Source of the DNA: Desulfothermus sp964427155
GTDB taxonomy: Bacteria > Desulfobacterota > Desulfovibrionia > Desulfovibrionales > Desulfothermaceae
Length of the DNA stretch: 64,000 nt
Direction: 5' to 3'
NCBI GenBank assembly: GCA_964427155.1
Contig: CAYRSC010000024.1
Location: 186,001 to 250,000 of the forward strand
Positions 8,435 through 17,506 of this stretch are shown piece after piece; positions within the stretch are counted from its first letter, which is position 1, and each line of letters starts with the position of its first letter. The notes under the pieces are model-generated. The model saw only the letters and a list, made by a program, of their open reading frames with translations, had not been told where the DNA came from and made no database searches. The translations under genes and the position numbers were made by a program.

Positions 8435-8905
8435 ATGGAGGGCTTTATCCTGAGAAAGGCCACCATACACGACGTAAAGGAGATATACTCCCTCCTCCTC
8501 CAGTTTGGGAGGGAGGGGAAGCTCCTGCCCCGCTCATACAGCGAACTCTACAGTCACATCCGGGACTTCTTTGTGGTGGTCTCTTCTGCAGATTCCCACC
8601 TCATTGGATGTGGGGCCCTGAGCATCGTATGGAGGGACCTGGCGGAAATACGCTCAGTGGCGGTGGAGAAAGGGTCCCAGGGAAAGGGATGGGGGAGGCG
8701 GATAATAGAGGCATGTCTCAGTGAGTCCCTTACCCTGGGGATATACAGGGTCTTTGTCCTCACCTATGAAAAGGAATTCTTTGAAAGAATGGGGTTTTAT
8801 GAGGTGGACAAGAAGGTATTAAATGAGAAAATATGGGTGGATTGTTTTCACTGTCCCAAGTATCCAGATGAATGCGATGAGATAGCAATGTTAATAGAAC
8901 TTTAG
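8435..8905 (+). CDS. GNAT N-acetyltransferase, short ArgA-like
   Basis: 156 residues with the GNAT acetyl-CoA site (SVAVEKGSQGKGWGRRI, the Q/RxxGxG/A loop) and a C-terminal FERMGFYEV segment. The LPRSYSELYSHIRDFFV motif resembles the short N-acetylglutamate synthases that start arginine biosynthesis in Deltaproteobacteria. The Cys-rich tail (CFHCPKYPDECDE) is also typical of this group. It is 11 nt downstream of the TlpA-like gene and 13 nt before hpt, in no arginine operon. ArgA function is likely but not certain; other GNAT substrates are possible. Confidence 0.7.
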   Translation: MEGFILRKATIHDVKEIYSLLLQFGREGKLLPRSYSELYSHIRDFFVVVSSADSHLIGCGALSIVWRDLAEIRSVAVEKGSQGKGWGRRIIEACLSESLTLGIYRVFVLTYEKEFFERMGFYEVDKKVLNEKIWVDCFHCPKYPDECDEIAMLIEL

Positions 8906-8918
8906 GAGATATTATGCT

Positions 8919-9440
8919 ATGGGAGAACTAAAGGAACTTATATCCCAGAGAAAAATAAGGCAGAGGCTGGAAGGGCTAGGGGAGGAGATAACCCGCGATT
9001 ATCAACACATAGAGGATCCCCTGGTGTGTATCTGTGTCTTAAAGGGGGCCACCATTTTTTTCTCTGACCTCATCAGGGAGATAAAAAGGGATGTGGAGAT
9101 AGACTTTGTAAGGTTATCCAGCTATGGAGACGCCACCTCCCCCTCGGATCGTGTCAATTTCACCAAGGACATAGAGATGTCCATCAAGAATAGACACGTG
9201 CTTATTATAGAGGATATTGTGGATACTGGGGCCACCATTGCATACCTTAAAAAGGTGCTCCTCGCCAGGGGCCCTGCAAGTGTAAGGATCTGTGCCCTTA
9301 TCCACAAGGTGGAGAGACGGGCCCTTGAGGTGGATATAGATTACTTTGGCTTTAAGGTGGAAAAGGGATTTTTAGTGGGATATGGACTGGACTGTGCAGA
9401 ACGCTATAGAAACCTCAAGGGCATCTATGAACTGGTATAA
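8919..9440 (+). CDS. hpt: Hypoxanthine phosphoribosyltransferase
   Basis: Purine salvage: converts hypoxanthine (or guanine) plus PRPP to IMP or GMP. The 173 residues carry the PRPP-binding motif IIEDIVDTGATIAYL in the middle, the flexible-loop LSSYGDATS region and the C-terminal VGYGLDCAERYRNL signature. The start ATG 8919 has AGGAG 10 nt upstream; an ATG 5 nt before is out of frame and gives only four residues. It is part of the closely spaced plus-strand series ending with radA. Confidence 0.95.
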   Translation: MGELKELISQRKIRQRLEGLGEEITRDYQHIEDPLVCICVLKGATIFFSDLIREIKRDVEIDFVRLSSYGDATSPSDRVNFTKDIEMSIKNRHVLIIEDIVDTGATIAYLKKVLLARGPASVRICALIHKVERRALEVDIDYFGFKVEKGFLVGYGLDCAERYRNLKGIYELV

Positions 9441-9454
9441 CGGAGAAGGGCTAA

Positions 9455-10195
9455 ATGATAGTATCGTGTCCCAGGTGCAATACAAAATACAAGGTAGCAG
9501 ATGAGCTCATAAGGCCAGAGGGGAGCAAACTCAAGTGTACTAAATGTGGACATATCTTTCTCCAGAAAAGGGAAGAGGACACAAACACAGGGGTGGAGGT
9601 CTCCCTCTCCTCGGAAAAGATCTCGCTGGAGCGGCCTGCGGTAAACAGGAAAAGGCTATGGGTACTACTTACTGTGATATGTGGATGCCTCATCATGGGG
9701 GTGGCTGGATGGATATTATATCCCCACCTTATAAAATACCTGCCATCACACAAGAAAACCCCCGCTCCTTCTTCCAATTCCACCACTAGTTCCCTTTCTG
9801 AGATAAAGAAGATAGGGCTGGAGGATATAAAACAATATATGGTGGAAAATGACCTTATTGGAAAACTCCTGGTGATACAGGGAAAGGCAGTAAATCACTT
9901 TGACAAACCAAAGGCCCTGATAAAGGTAGAGGCCACCCTCTACGACTCCAGGGGAAAGGTGCTCAAAAAAAAGGATATATTCTGTGGAAACACCCTTTCC
10001 CTCTTCCAGCTCCAATCATGGCCCAAAAAGAGAATGGAAGCTGAACTTCATTCCAAGGTGGGCATCCTTATGAAAAATACAAATATCCCCCCTGGAGGAA
10101 GTGTGGACTTTATGGTGGTATTCTACAATCCTCCTCCAGACATAAGTGAATATGGGGTAAAGGTGGTGCACGCCGAGGACGTCCCCCAGAAATAG
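9455..10195 (+). CDS. Zinc-ribbon membrane protein (DUF3426)
   Basis: 246 residues. An N-terminal MJ0042-type zinc finger (CPRCNTKYKVAD, then KCTKCGHIF) is followed by a charged linker, one transmembrane segment (RLWVLLTVICGCLIMGV at about residues 68-84) and a C-terminal DUF3426 region with KLLVIQGKAVN and the PPGGSVDFMVVF stretch. The topology is a cytoplasmic zinc finger with an external domain. Members are widespread in Proteobacteria and uncharacterised. It lies 14 nt after hpt and 9 nt before radA, so cotranscription is likely. Confidence 0.8.
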   Translation: MIVSCPRCNTKYKVADELIRPEGSKLKCTKCGHIFLQKREEDTNTGVEVSLSSEKISLERPAVNRKRLWVLLTVICGCLIMGVAGWILYPHLIKYLPSHKKTPAPSSNSTTSSLSEIKKIGLEDIKQYMVENDLIGKLLVIQGKAVNHFDKPKALIKVEATLYDSRGKVLKKKDIFCGNTLSLFQLQSWPKKRMEAELHSKVGILMKNTNIPPGGSVDFMVVFYNPPPDISEYGVKVVHAEDVPQK

Positions 10196-10204
10196 GAAAG
10201 AGGC

Positions 10205-11596
10205 ATGAAAAAAGGGGGATATATCTGCACCAATTGCGGGGCATCCTTTGTAAGATGGCAGGGCCAGTGCACCAGATGTGGCCAGTGGGGCACCCTTGAA
10301 GAGGTGAGAGAGGAAAAGACACATAAAAGGTCCCCCCTGGGGGGGGAGGAGAAAAGGGCCTATTCCATCTCAGAGATAGAACAGGATACCCTCCTCATCC
10401 TTTCCTCAGGGTCTTCCTCTGTGGATTCCTTCCTTGGAAGGGGCCTGGTGGCAGGGAGTATCCTCTTGTTAGGAGGAGAGCCAGGGGTGGGGAAATCCAC
10501 CTTCCTCCTTCAACTGGTGGGAGGGTTTCTAGGTCAGGGCCACAGGGCCCTGTATGTATCAGGAGAAGAATCCCTTCCTCAACTAAAGGATAGGGCCCAA
10601 CGACTGGGGATAACCAGTCCCTATCTCCTGCTCATGAACACATCTTCCCTAGGGGATGTAATAGAGGAGATGAGAAAAAGCCCCTCCCCTCACCTGGTGG
10701 TGGTGGACTCTATTCAAACCATGAGGGCCCCTCACATCCAGGGGATGTGTGGGGGGGTGGCCCAGATGAGGGAATGTGCATCTAGCCTCTATGAGGAGGC
10801 AAAGACCACAAATACCGTGCTCATACTGGTGAGCCATATCACCAAGGAGGGATACATTGCAGGACCAAAATTGCTTGAACACATGGTGGATGTGGTCCTC
10901 TATATGGAAGGGGACAGACTCACCCCTCTGCGGGTCTTAAAAATAGAAAAGAATCGTTTTGGTCCCTCTGGTAACATCCTCCTCCTGGAGATGGGGGAAA
11001 GGGGATTGAGGATAGTAAACGACCCCTCCACATTCTTCTTAAGGACCAGGGATAGCTCTTCCTCAGGCTCCGCCCTTGCGATGGTGATGGAGGGAGAGCG
11101 TCCCTTTGTAATTGAGGTACAGGCCCTTGTGGCCCCCTCCAGGCTCTCCTCCCCCCGACGCACATCCCTTGGGATTGACGTAAACCGACTCCATCTCCTC
11201 CTTGCCATCCTGGAAAAACGCCTGGGGATTGGGCTGAGTAATATGGATGTATATGTAAAGGTGGGGGCAGGGATAAAGATAGGAGAACCTGGGATGGACC
11301 TTGGATTATGTGCGGCCCTCTTGTCCTCATATCTGGATCGCCCCCTTCCCTCAGGGGCACTGCTGTGGGGGGAGGTGGACCTAAATGGACAGGTAAGGAG
11401 TGTGAGAGGAGAGGAAAAACGCCTATCCCAGGCACTCTCTCTGGGATTTTATCCAATAATATGCCCCCCGCCTGCCTCCAAAAAGAAGATGGAGACCCTC
11501 TCACCCATAAAGGCCATTCAGCAACTCCCCCTCAAGCTATGGGAGATGGAGAAGGAGGGGAAAGATAGCGGTTTAAGAGGGAGACCAGATCGGTAA
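10205..11596 (+). CDS. radA: DNA repair protein RadA/Sms
   Basis: 463-residue RecA-like ATPase that promotes branch migration in recombination. Domains in order are a C4 zinc finger (Cys8, 11, 22 and 25), Walker A GEPGVGKST (91-99), Walker B LVVVDSIQT, the RadA signature KNRFG, and a C-terminal Lon-like domain with GLSNMDVYVKVGAG. The length is typical. The 3' end overlaps the convergent histidine kinase gene by 65 bp, an unusually long tail-to-tail overlap in which both protein C-termini are encoded. Confidence 0.95.
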   Translation: MKKGGYICTNCGASFVRWQGQCTRCGQWGTLEEVREEKTHKRSPLGGEEKRAYSISEIEQDTLLILSSGSSSVDSFLGRGLVAGSILLLGGEPGVGKSTFLLQLVGGFLGQGHRALYVSGEESLPQLKDRAQRLGITSPYLLLMNTSSLGDVIEEMRKSPSPHLVVVDSIQTMRAPHIQGMCGGVAQMRECASSLYEEAKTTNTVLILVSHITKEGYIAGPKLLEHMVDVVLYMEGDRLTPLRVLKIEKNRFGPSGNILLLEMGERGLRIVNDPSTFFLRTRDSSSSGSALAMVMEGERPFVIEVQALVAPSRLSSPRRTSLGIDVNRLHLLLAILEKRLGIGLSNMDVYVKVGAGIKIGEPGMDLGLCAALLSSYLDRPLPSGALLWGEVDLNGQVRSVRGEEKRLSQALSLGFYPIICPPPASKKKMETLSPIKAIQQLPLKLWEMEKEGKDSGLRGRPDR

Positions 11597-13820
11597 ATTT
11601 AAAGGGCTTCTTTAGGCTGGCAGTAAATCCATACTGAGAGGGATTGGCCATTACAGAATCAGAGGAATATCCGCTCATCACAAAGGTAACAATCCCATCC
11701 CCCACACATCTTCTCACCTCTCTCATGGTCTCCACCCCTCCCATACCACCAGAGATAGTGAGGTCAAAAAACATGGCCCGAACCCCCTTCCCCTTGCACC
11801 TGCTTAAATATTCCAATATCTCCTCACCTCTCGTAAAGGTCTTCACCTCATAGCCCATGGTAGAGAGCATCTCCCCTAGGACCTCTGCCAGGACCTCATC
11901 ATCTTCCAGCACAAGCACCAGGCCATGTCCCTGGTGAATCTCCTCCTCCCTGGTCCCTTCCTCTTCTATCTCCCTCTCTGCCGCAGGGAGATATATATAA
12001 AAGACACTGCCCTCTCCCACCGAGGAATCCACCAGGATCTCCCCTCCATGTCTCTTTACAATGGAATAAGAAATGGAGAGCCCAAGCCCATTGCCCTTCT
12101 CTTTTGTGGTATAAAAGGGTTCAAATATACGAGAGAGGACCTCTGGAGGCATACCCTCTCCCCTATCTCGTATGGTTATCTTCACATACCTACCCTTTTG
12201 AAGTGCCCCCATATCTGTATCTAACACCACATTCTCCGCCCCTATGAATATGTTTCCTCCCCCTGGCATGGCATCAATGGCGTTTAACACAATGTTGTCA
12301 ATGACCTGGGCCATCTGATTGGGATCAAAACTACAGGGCCACAGGTTGGGGGATAGCTCAAATACAGGAGAGACACAGGAGCCACTGAGGGCAAAGGAGA
12401 CCGTCCTCTCTAAAAATTCCTGGATGGAGAGGACCTTCTTCACGGGAACACCCCCCTTGGCAAAGGTGAGGAGCTGATGGGTGAGGGAGCGCGCCCGCTC
12501 AATAGAGGCAAGGGACTTCTCCAGATACCCCCTCATGGCCTCCACCTCGTCCTTTATTATTGCAAGATTTATATATCCATATATGCCACTTAACAGGTTA
12601 TTAAAGTCATGGGCAATCCCTGCGGCAAGGGTCCCCAATGCCTCTAGTTTCTGACTGTTTTGAACTGCCCTTAAAAACCTCTCCCTCTCTGATACATCCC
12701 TTATGATGAATATGGCCCCACAGGTCTCACTGCCCTCGTGAAGTATAGGGGAGACACTAAGGGATACCACCCGCAGGGTGCCTCTTCTGGAGACCAATCC
12801 ACAATAGAGGGGCACATCCACCCTTGAAAGGGAGATGAGGGCCCTTTTCATCATATCCTCAACAAATCCCTCTCTGCTATCCTTGAGATGAAGGATGTGA
12901 GAGATGTGTTTCCCCTCTGCCTCTTCTCTGCTCCAGCCAGTGAGCTCCTCAGCACTCCTATTCATAAGCACTATCTTGCCCTGGGTATCCACGCGAATAA
13001 TCCCCTCCCCTATGTTCTGGAGGGTTGCCATGAGCATCTCCTTTTCCCTGGAAAGGTCCTCCTGCACCTCCTTTATCATGGTGATGTCCCTTACCACCAC
13101 CATGATCTTTTCCCTCTTTCCCACTCTTATCTCTCTTGCCTCAACCTCCACCCATACTCCCTTTCCTGTGGGAGGCGAAGAGAAAAAGTGAAAACATATT
13201 TCCCCCTTATCACATATCTCTCTCTTCCTGGAGAGCACCTCTGTGAGCACATCTATCTCCTCTCGCACCACCTCCTTTTTTGAGCCATATCCGTACATCT
13301 CAACAGCCCGCCTGTTTACCTCTATTATCGTCTCACTATTTTTATCCAGGATAAATATCCCCTCTCCCACACTGTTAAACACTGTGCGAAATCTCTCCTC
13401 AAAATGCCTCAGGGCCTCAAGGGTCTTTACCCTCACGTCAATATTTCTGGAGACGGCGAGGAAATATCTAATTTCTCCCTTTAAGTCTCTTATGGCAGAA
13501 ACACTTACCTCCATCCATACTGCCCTGCCATCCTTTCGTCTGTGTCTCAAGAGCAAGACCCTGATCCTGTTCCTATCCGCCTTGCCTTCTCTCTCCCTGG
13601 CCATCTCCTCCTCATACGCGGAGAGGACCTTTTTTATCCCCTCCTCATCCACTATGTCTTCCAGACGCAGCCTTTTTATCTCCTCTGGAGTATATCCCAT
13701 CTGTCTCTCAACAGAGGGACTCACATATATGGCCTTGAGGTCTGTATTCCAGACAGAAATAACGTCTCCTGTATTCTTGGCAATAAGCTCATATAGCTCA
13801 AAACTCTTTTCACTGTCCAT
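11532..13820 (-). CDS. Hybrid histidine kinase with three PAS domains and a receiver
   Basis: 762 residues, no transmembrane segment, so a cytoplasmic sensor. In order are PAS (~10-130), PAS (~135-260), PAS (~265-385, LQNIGEGIIRVD), a HisKA domain with the phospho-acceptor His in LAAGIAHDFNNLLS, a HATPase domain (GGNIFIGAEN, GEGMPPE, GNGLGLSISYSI), and a C-terminal receiver with DLTISGGMGG carrying the candidate Asp. This is the NtrB-like HDFNN class. I place the start at ATG 13820 (MDSEKSF), preceded by a G-rich SD; a start 33 nt upstream would overlap sbcC. It follows sbcC by 11 nt. The signal and any cognate regulator are unknown. Confidence 0.85.
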   Translation of the reverse strand: MDSEKSFELYELIAKNTGDVISVWNTDLKAIYVSPSVERQMGYTPEEIKRLRLEDIVDEEGIKKVLSAYEEEMAREREGKADRNRIRVLLLRHRRKDGRAVWMEVSVSAIRDLKGEIRYFLAVSRNIDVRVKTLEALRHFEERFRTVFNSVGEGIFILDKNSETIIEVNRRAVEMYGYGSKKEVVREEIDVLTEVLSRKREICDKGEICFHFFSSPPTGKGVWVEVEAREIRVGKREKIMVVVRDITMIKEVQEDLSREKEMLMATLQNIGEGIIRVDTQGKIVLMNRSAEELTGWSREEAEGKHISHILHLKDSREGFVEDMMKRALISLSRVDVPLYCGLVSRRGTLRVVSLSVSPILHEGSETCGAIFIIRDVSERERFLRAVQNSQKLEALGTLAAGIAHDFNNLLSGIYGYINLAIIKDEVEAMRGYLEKSLASIERARSLTHQLLTFAKGGVPVKKVLSIQEFLERTVSFALSGSCVSPVFELSPNLWPCSFDPNQMAQVIDNIVLNAIDAMPGGGNIFIGAENVVLDTDMGALQKGRYVKITIRDRGEGMPPEVLSRIFEPFYTTKEKGNGLGLSISYSIVKRHGGEILVDSSVGEGSVFYIYLPAAEREIEEEGTREEEIHQGHGLVLVLEDDEVLAEVLGEMLSTMGYEVKTFTRGEEILEYLSRCKGKGVRAMFFDLTISGGMGGVETMREVRRCVGDGIVTFVMSGYSSDSVMANPSQYGFTASLKKPFKFTDLVSLLNRYLSPPSPSPIA

Positions 13821-13831
13821 TGGCCCCCCCT

Positions 13832-16800
13832 TTACAGGTGTTTTACTCCACATCCCCTTATACGACTCCTGCCACCCCCAACTGGATATACCTCAATGGT
13901 CAAAAATATCCGCTCCCGAAGGGCAGGTATATGAGAGATGACCCCAATGAGCTTTCCCTCCTCCCTCAGGGAGGAAAGTGCAGACAGGGCCACATCCAGG
14001 GAGTCCTCATCCAGGGTACCAAACCCCTCGTCCAGAAACAGGGAGTCTATCCTTCCCCCCTGCCCTGTCATAGCAGAGAGCCCCAGAGCAAGGGAAAGGC
14101 TAATTATAAAGCTCTCTCCCCCAGAGAGATTTTTAATGGACCTCAGTTCCCCCGCATAATAATTATCCACTACCATCATCTCCAAAGGCTCGCTCTCATG
14201 GGCAACCAGGAGGTATCTATCACTCATGTCCTTTAGTCTGGCATTTGCACAGGCAAGCAGGGACTCAAAGGTAATCCCCTGGGCAAAGGAGCGAAACTTC
14301 TTCCCATCTGCAGAACCAATTAACTGGGAGAGGAGCCTCCATCTCCTCACTATATGCTCCTGTTTTTCCACATTGGAGCGCATTTCCTCATACCTTCTGG
14401 CAAGAGAGAGATGTTCATTTAAAAGGTGCTCCTTCTCTCCTAGAAACCTCAAGGCCTTCTCCCTCTCCTCCTCTAGGAGCCTCAATCTCTCCTCTGCATC
14501 CTCCCTGTTCCCATCAAATCGGGAATAAATCTCCTTCTCTATTCCCTCCTTTTCTCCCTGAAGCCTTTTGATCTCCTCCACAAGTCTCCCCTTACGAGAG
14601 AGGATCTCCTCCCTCAGCCTCCTTATCTTCTCTATCTCATCCACTGGCAACCGCTGTGTTTCAAACTCCTCCACAGATCTCATCTCCATCCCTTTAATCT
14701 CTTCCAGAAAACAAGACTCCACCTCCCTTAACACCCCTATCTTCTCCTCCCACACCCCCTTTAACTCCTCTCTCCTCTCCTCCATCTCTCCCATCAAGGC
14801 CCTGAGGGATGAGACCTTTTTTTCCGCCTCCAAGAGGGCAGAATCCAGCTCCTGGAGACGCTTATGCACCAGGGCCTCTTCTTTAAAAATATCCCCCTCT
14901 CCAGCGATCTCCCTCCTTATACCTCTGAGTTCCTCTATCTCCTGCATCAGCTGGTCATGGCCCTGCCTTATCTCCCTTTGCTCCCCCTCAAGGGCCTTTT
15001 TCTCCTTAAGGATGGACTCCCTCTTTAAGAGTGCCTCTCTCAATTCTCTATCCACCACCTCCTTTTTCTCCTGGAGAGAAATATATCTCCTGGCCCTCTC
15101 CCTCAAAGATTCCATCACCCTGCATATATCTTCATGCTCAATCCTCCCATAACCAAAGGGAGCAAGGGCAGAGGAGAGGCCCCTCTCCACCCTCCTCAGT
15201 TTATCCGAGAGCACCTCAAAAGACCTCTCCATCTCCTCCTTAAGCACTATACGCTCCCGCAGGCACATCTGGAGCTTAGTCATCTCTTCCCTGAGGGAGG
15301 TAAGATAACGGCTTACATGGAGATGTCCCCTTTGAAGGGATGCCATCTGCTTAGAAAGGGACTTCACCTCCCCTATGAGCCCCTGGAGTCTCTCTAGATC
15401 CCTTTCCAGGGAAAGGCACTTACCTGAAAGTCCCTGAGGAGATACCTCTTCTCTGGAGAGGGAAAGCTCCCTACAAAGAGAGGAGATCCTTTCTGCAAGC
15501 ACATTGTCCTTTTTCTTGAGCTCCAAAATGCGCTCCCTCAAAAACATTGTCCTTTCTTCATACGACACCTTCTGCCTGCTCAGTGAGGAGATCTCTCCCT
15601 TTAGTCTCTCCACCTCCTCCAGGAGCCCTTTTCTGTCCTTCTCCACCTCCTCCACATCAAATGGCACCCCTGATGCAAAAGGGTGGTGCGTGCTTCCACA
15701 CAGGGGACAGGGTTGTCCTGGTCTCAGACGCCTTCGCTCCTCTTCCAGAGAGATCACCTTCAGGGCCTTTATCCTCTCTTCCTCCAGTTCCCTGAGACAG
15801 GACTCTTTCAGGGAAAGCTCCTTCTCATATCCCTCCAGCAAGTCTTTGATTACAACAATCTCCCCCTCTATCCTCTTCAGAGAAGAGACATCTCCCTTTA
15901 AAAGGGCTTGAATATCCTCTTCCTCCTCCAAAAGCCCCTTCAGGTCCCTGCAGAGGGAGAGGCGCTGCTCCACTTCCCTTATCCTGGTGGAGAGGAGAAA
16001 CACATCTGAATCCTTCCCATGCTCCCCTAAGAGGGAGCGCACCTGCTCCATTCTCTCACAGATGAGTTCCAGCTTCTCCTCCTGTTCTTCTATGGATCTC
16101 CCAAGGGAAGTGACCCTGGAGGAAAGTCCCTCTATCTCCCTGGAGATCCCCTCTATTTCCCTTTTCTTCTCCCCTCGCTCCTCCCAAAGTTCCCTATAGG
16201 TGGAAAACCTCTCTTCCAGACCTGAAAGGTTCCTCACCAGTTCCCCCTCCCCCTCCACCTCCTTAAACATCTCTGATATGTTATTTGACTGCTGCACCAG
16301 ATAATGCTGCTGCCTCTGCAATTCTTCAAGAGAAGAGGTAAGTGAACCCATCCTTTTCTCCAGGGCATAAAGACGCCTTTGCACCTCTCTCAGGGAGGCC
16401 TGTTTTACCTCTATACGGGAATCAATAGAGTTTATCTCCTCTATGGTCCTGGAGAGGATCTCTTTTTTTTGTTCAAGGGAGCGGCGCTCCCTCTCTATCT
16501 CATCTTTTCTCTGGAGAGAGAGGGAAAGCATGGTAGAGCTAGAGGCCCTCTTCTCCTCCACTGCCCTTATCTCCCGCTCTAGTTCCTCCACCTCTCTTTT
16601 AAGAGACAGGAGCCTCTGGAATTGTGGTTCTAAGGAAGATACCATTATGGCCTTATCCAGTTTTAAAAAATCCTCTTTATGCCTCTGTTCTCTCTCCTCC
16701 ACAAGACGTATTTCCTTCTGCTTTAAGGCAATATCCGCATCTATCCTCTCCAGGACCTGCCAGCGGGTAAGAATCTCCCTGAGGCGGTTTATCTCCCTGG

Positions 16801-17506
16801 AGAGCAGGGAAAGCTTCCCCTTTTTTTCCTCTATCTCTCTCTTAAGGTTGGCCAGGTCATGGGCTGATAAGATATTCATGCCCTTTATCCCCTCAATGAG
16901 GAGGGAGAGTTTGTGTTCCTCTTCCTTTGCCCTCTCAAATACTGCAATGGATATCTGCGAATATATCTGGCTTCCAGTTATCTGCTCCAGTATAGGTCCC
17001 CTATCCCCCCCTCTGGCCTGAAGAAATGCGGCAAATTGTCCCTGGGCCAGGAGCACAGAGCGGGTAAATCTAAAAAAATCCATGGTGGTGAGTTCCACAA
17101 TCTTCTTCCTGGTATGAGATGGCCCTGTCTCTATTATCTCTCCAGTCTCATAGAGTCTCAGCTCATGAATGGGGGGCTGCAGTCTTCCTCCAGGATCCAG
17201 ACGTGCCCTTCTCTGGCCCCAGAAGGCGGAATATGTCTCTTTTCCTACCTTAAATACCACTTTGGCAAAACACTCCCCTGTCCCCCTGCTCATTATCTCA
17301 TTTCCTCCTGTACCAACCCGGGAAAGTCTGGGGGTCTGACCAAAGAGGGCAAGTGTAATGGCATCCAGGATGGTGGTCTTCCCAGCACCTGTGGGACCAG
17401 TTATTAAAAAGAGGCCATTGGATGTAAATTCTGGTCTGCTCAGGTCTATCTCCCACTTACCATAGAGGGAGTTTAGATTCATAAAGGATATCTTAAGGAT
17501 CTTCAA
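13832..17506 (-). CDS. sbcC: Exonuclease subunit SbcC, TTG start
   Basis: 1224-residue SMC-like ATPase that works with SbcD to process hairpins and DNA ends. Walker A GPTGAGKTTILDAI lies near the N-terminus, followed by long coiled coils, a zinc hook (QPCPLCGSTHHP) in the middle, more coiled coil, then the signature LSGGESF, Walker B SLFLDEGFG and a D-loop. The family begins with MKIL-like residues; here that position is a TTG at 17506 (L/M-KILKISF) with GGGAGGG 6 nt upstream. An in-frame start 150 nt further up would add 50 residues unlike any SbcC. The gene overlaps sbcD by 14 bp. Confidence 0.92.
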   Translation of the reverse strand: MKILKISFMNLNSLYGKWEIDLSRPEFTSNGLFLITGPTGAGKTTILDAITLALFGQTPRLSRVGTGGNEIMSRGTGECFAKVVFKVGKETYSAFWGQRRARLDPGGRLQPPIHELRLYETGEIIETGPSHTRKKIVELTTMDFFRFTRSVLLAQGQFAAFLQARGGDRGPILEQITGSQIYSQISIAVFERAKEEEHKLSLLIEGIKGMNILSAHDLANLKREIEEKKGKLSLLSREINRLREILTRWQVLERIDADIALKQKEIRLVEEREQRHKEDFLKLDKAIMVSSLEPQFQRLLSLKREVEELEREIRAVEEKRASSSTMLSLSLQRKDEIERERRSLEQKKEILSRTIEEINSIDSRIEVKQASLREVQRRLYALEKRMGSLTSSLEELQRQQHYLVQQSNNISEMFKEVEGEGELVRNLSGLEERFSTYRELWEERGEKKREIEGISREIEGLSSRVTSLGRSIEEQEEKLELICERMEQVRSLLGEHGKDSDVFLLSTRIREVEQRLSLCRDLKGLLEEEEDIQALLKGDVSSLKRIEGEIVVIKDLLEGYEKELSLKESCLRELEEERIKALKVISLEEERRRLRPGQPCPLCGSTHHPFASGVPFDVEEVEKDRKGLLEEVERLKGEISSLSRQKVSYEERTMFLRERILELKKKDNVLAERISSLCRELSLSREEVSPQGLSGKCLSLERDLERLQGLIGEVKSLSKQMASLQRGHLHVSRYLTSLREEMTKLQMCLRERIVLKEEMERSFEVLSDKLRRVERGLSSALAPFGYGRIEHEDICRVMESLRERARRYISLQEKKEVVDRELREALLKRESILKEKKALEGEQREIRQGHDQLMQEIEELRGIRREIAGEGDIFKEEALVHKRLQELDSALLEAEKKVSSLRALMGEMEERREELKGVWEEKIGVLREVESCFLEEIKGMEMRSVEEFETQRLPVDEIEKIRRLREEILSRKGRLVEEIKRLQGEKEGIEKEIYSRFDGNREDAEERLRLLEEEREKALRFLGEKEHLLNEHLSLARRYEEMRSNVEKQEHIVRRWRLLSQLIGSADGKKFRSFAQGITFESLLACANARLKDMSDRYLLVAHESEPLEMMVVDNYYAGELRSIKNLSGGESFIISLSLALGLSAMTGQGGRIDSLFLDEGFGTLDEDSLDVALSALSSLREEGKLIGVISHIPALRERIFLTIEVYPVGGGRSRIRGCGVKHL

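Noticed and set aside
13821..13853. Kinase start 33 nt upstream of 13820
   Set aside because: It would overlap sbcC and lacks a Shine-Dalgarno; the ATG at 13820 has a G-rich site and leaves an 11-nt gap.
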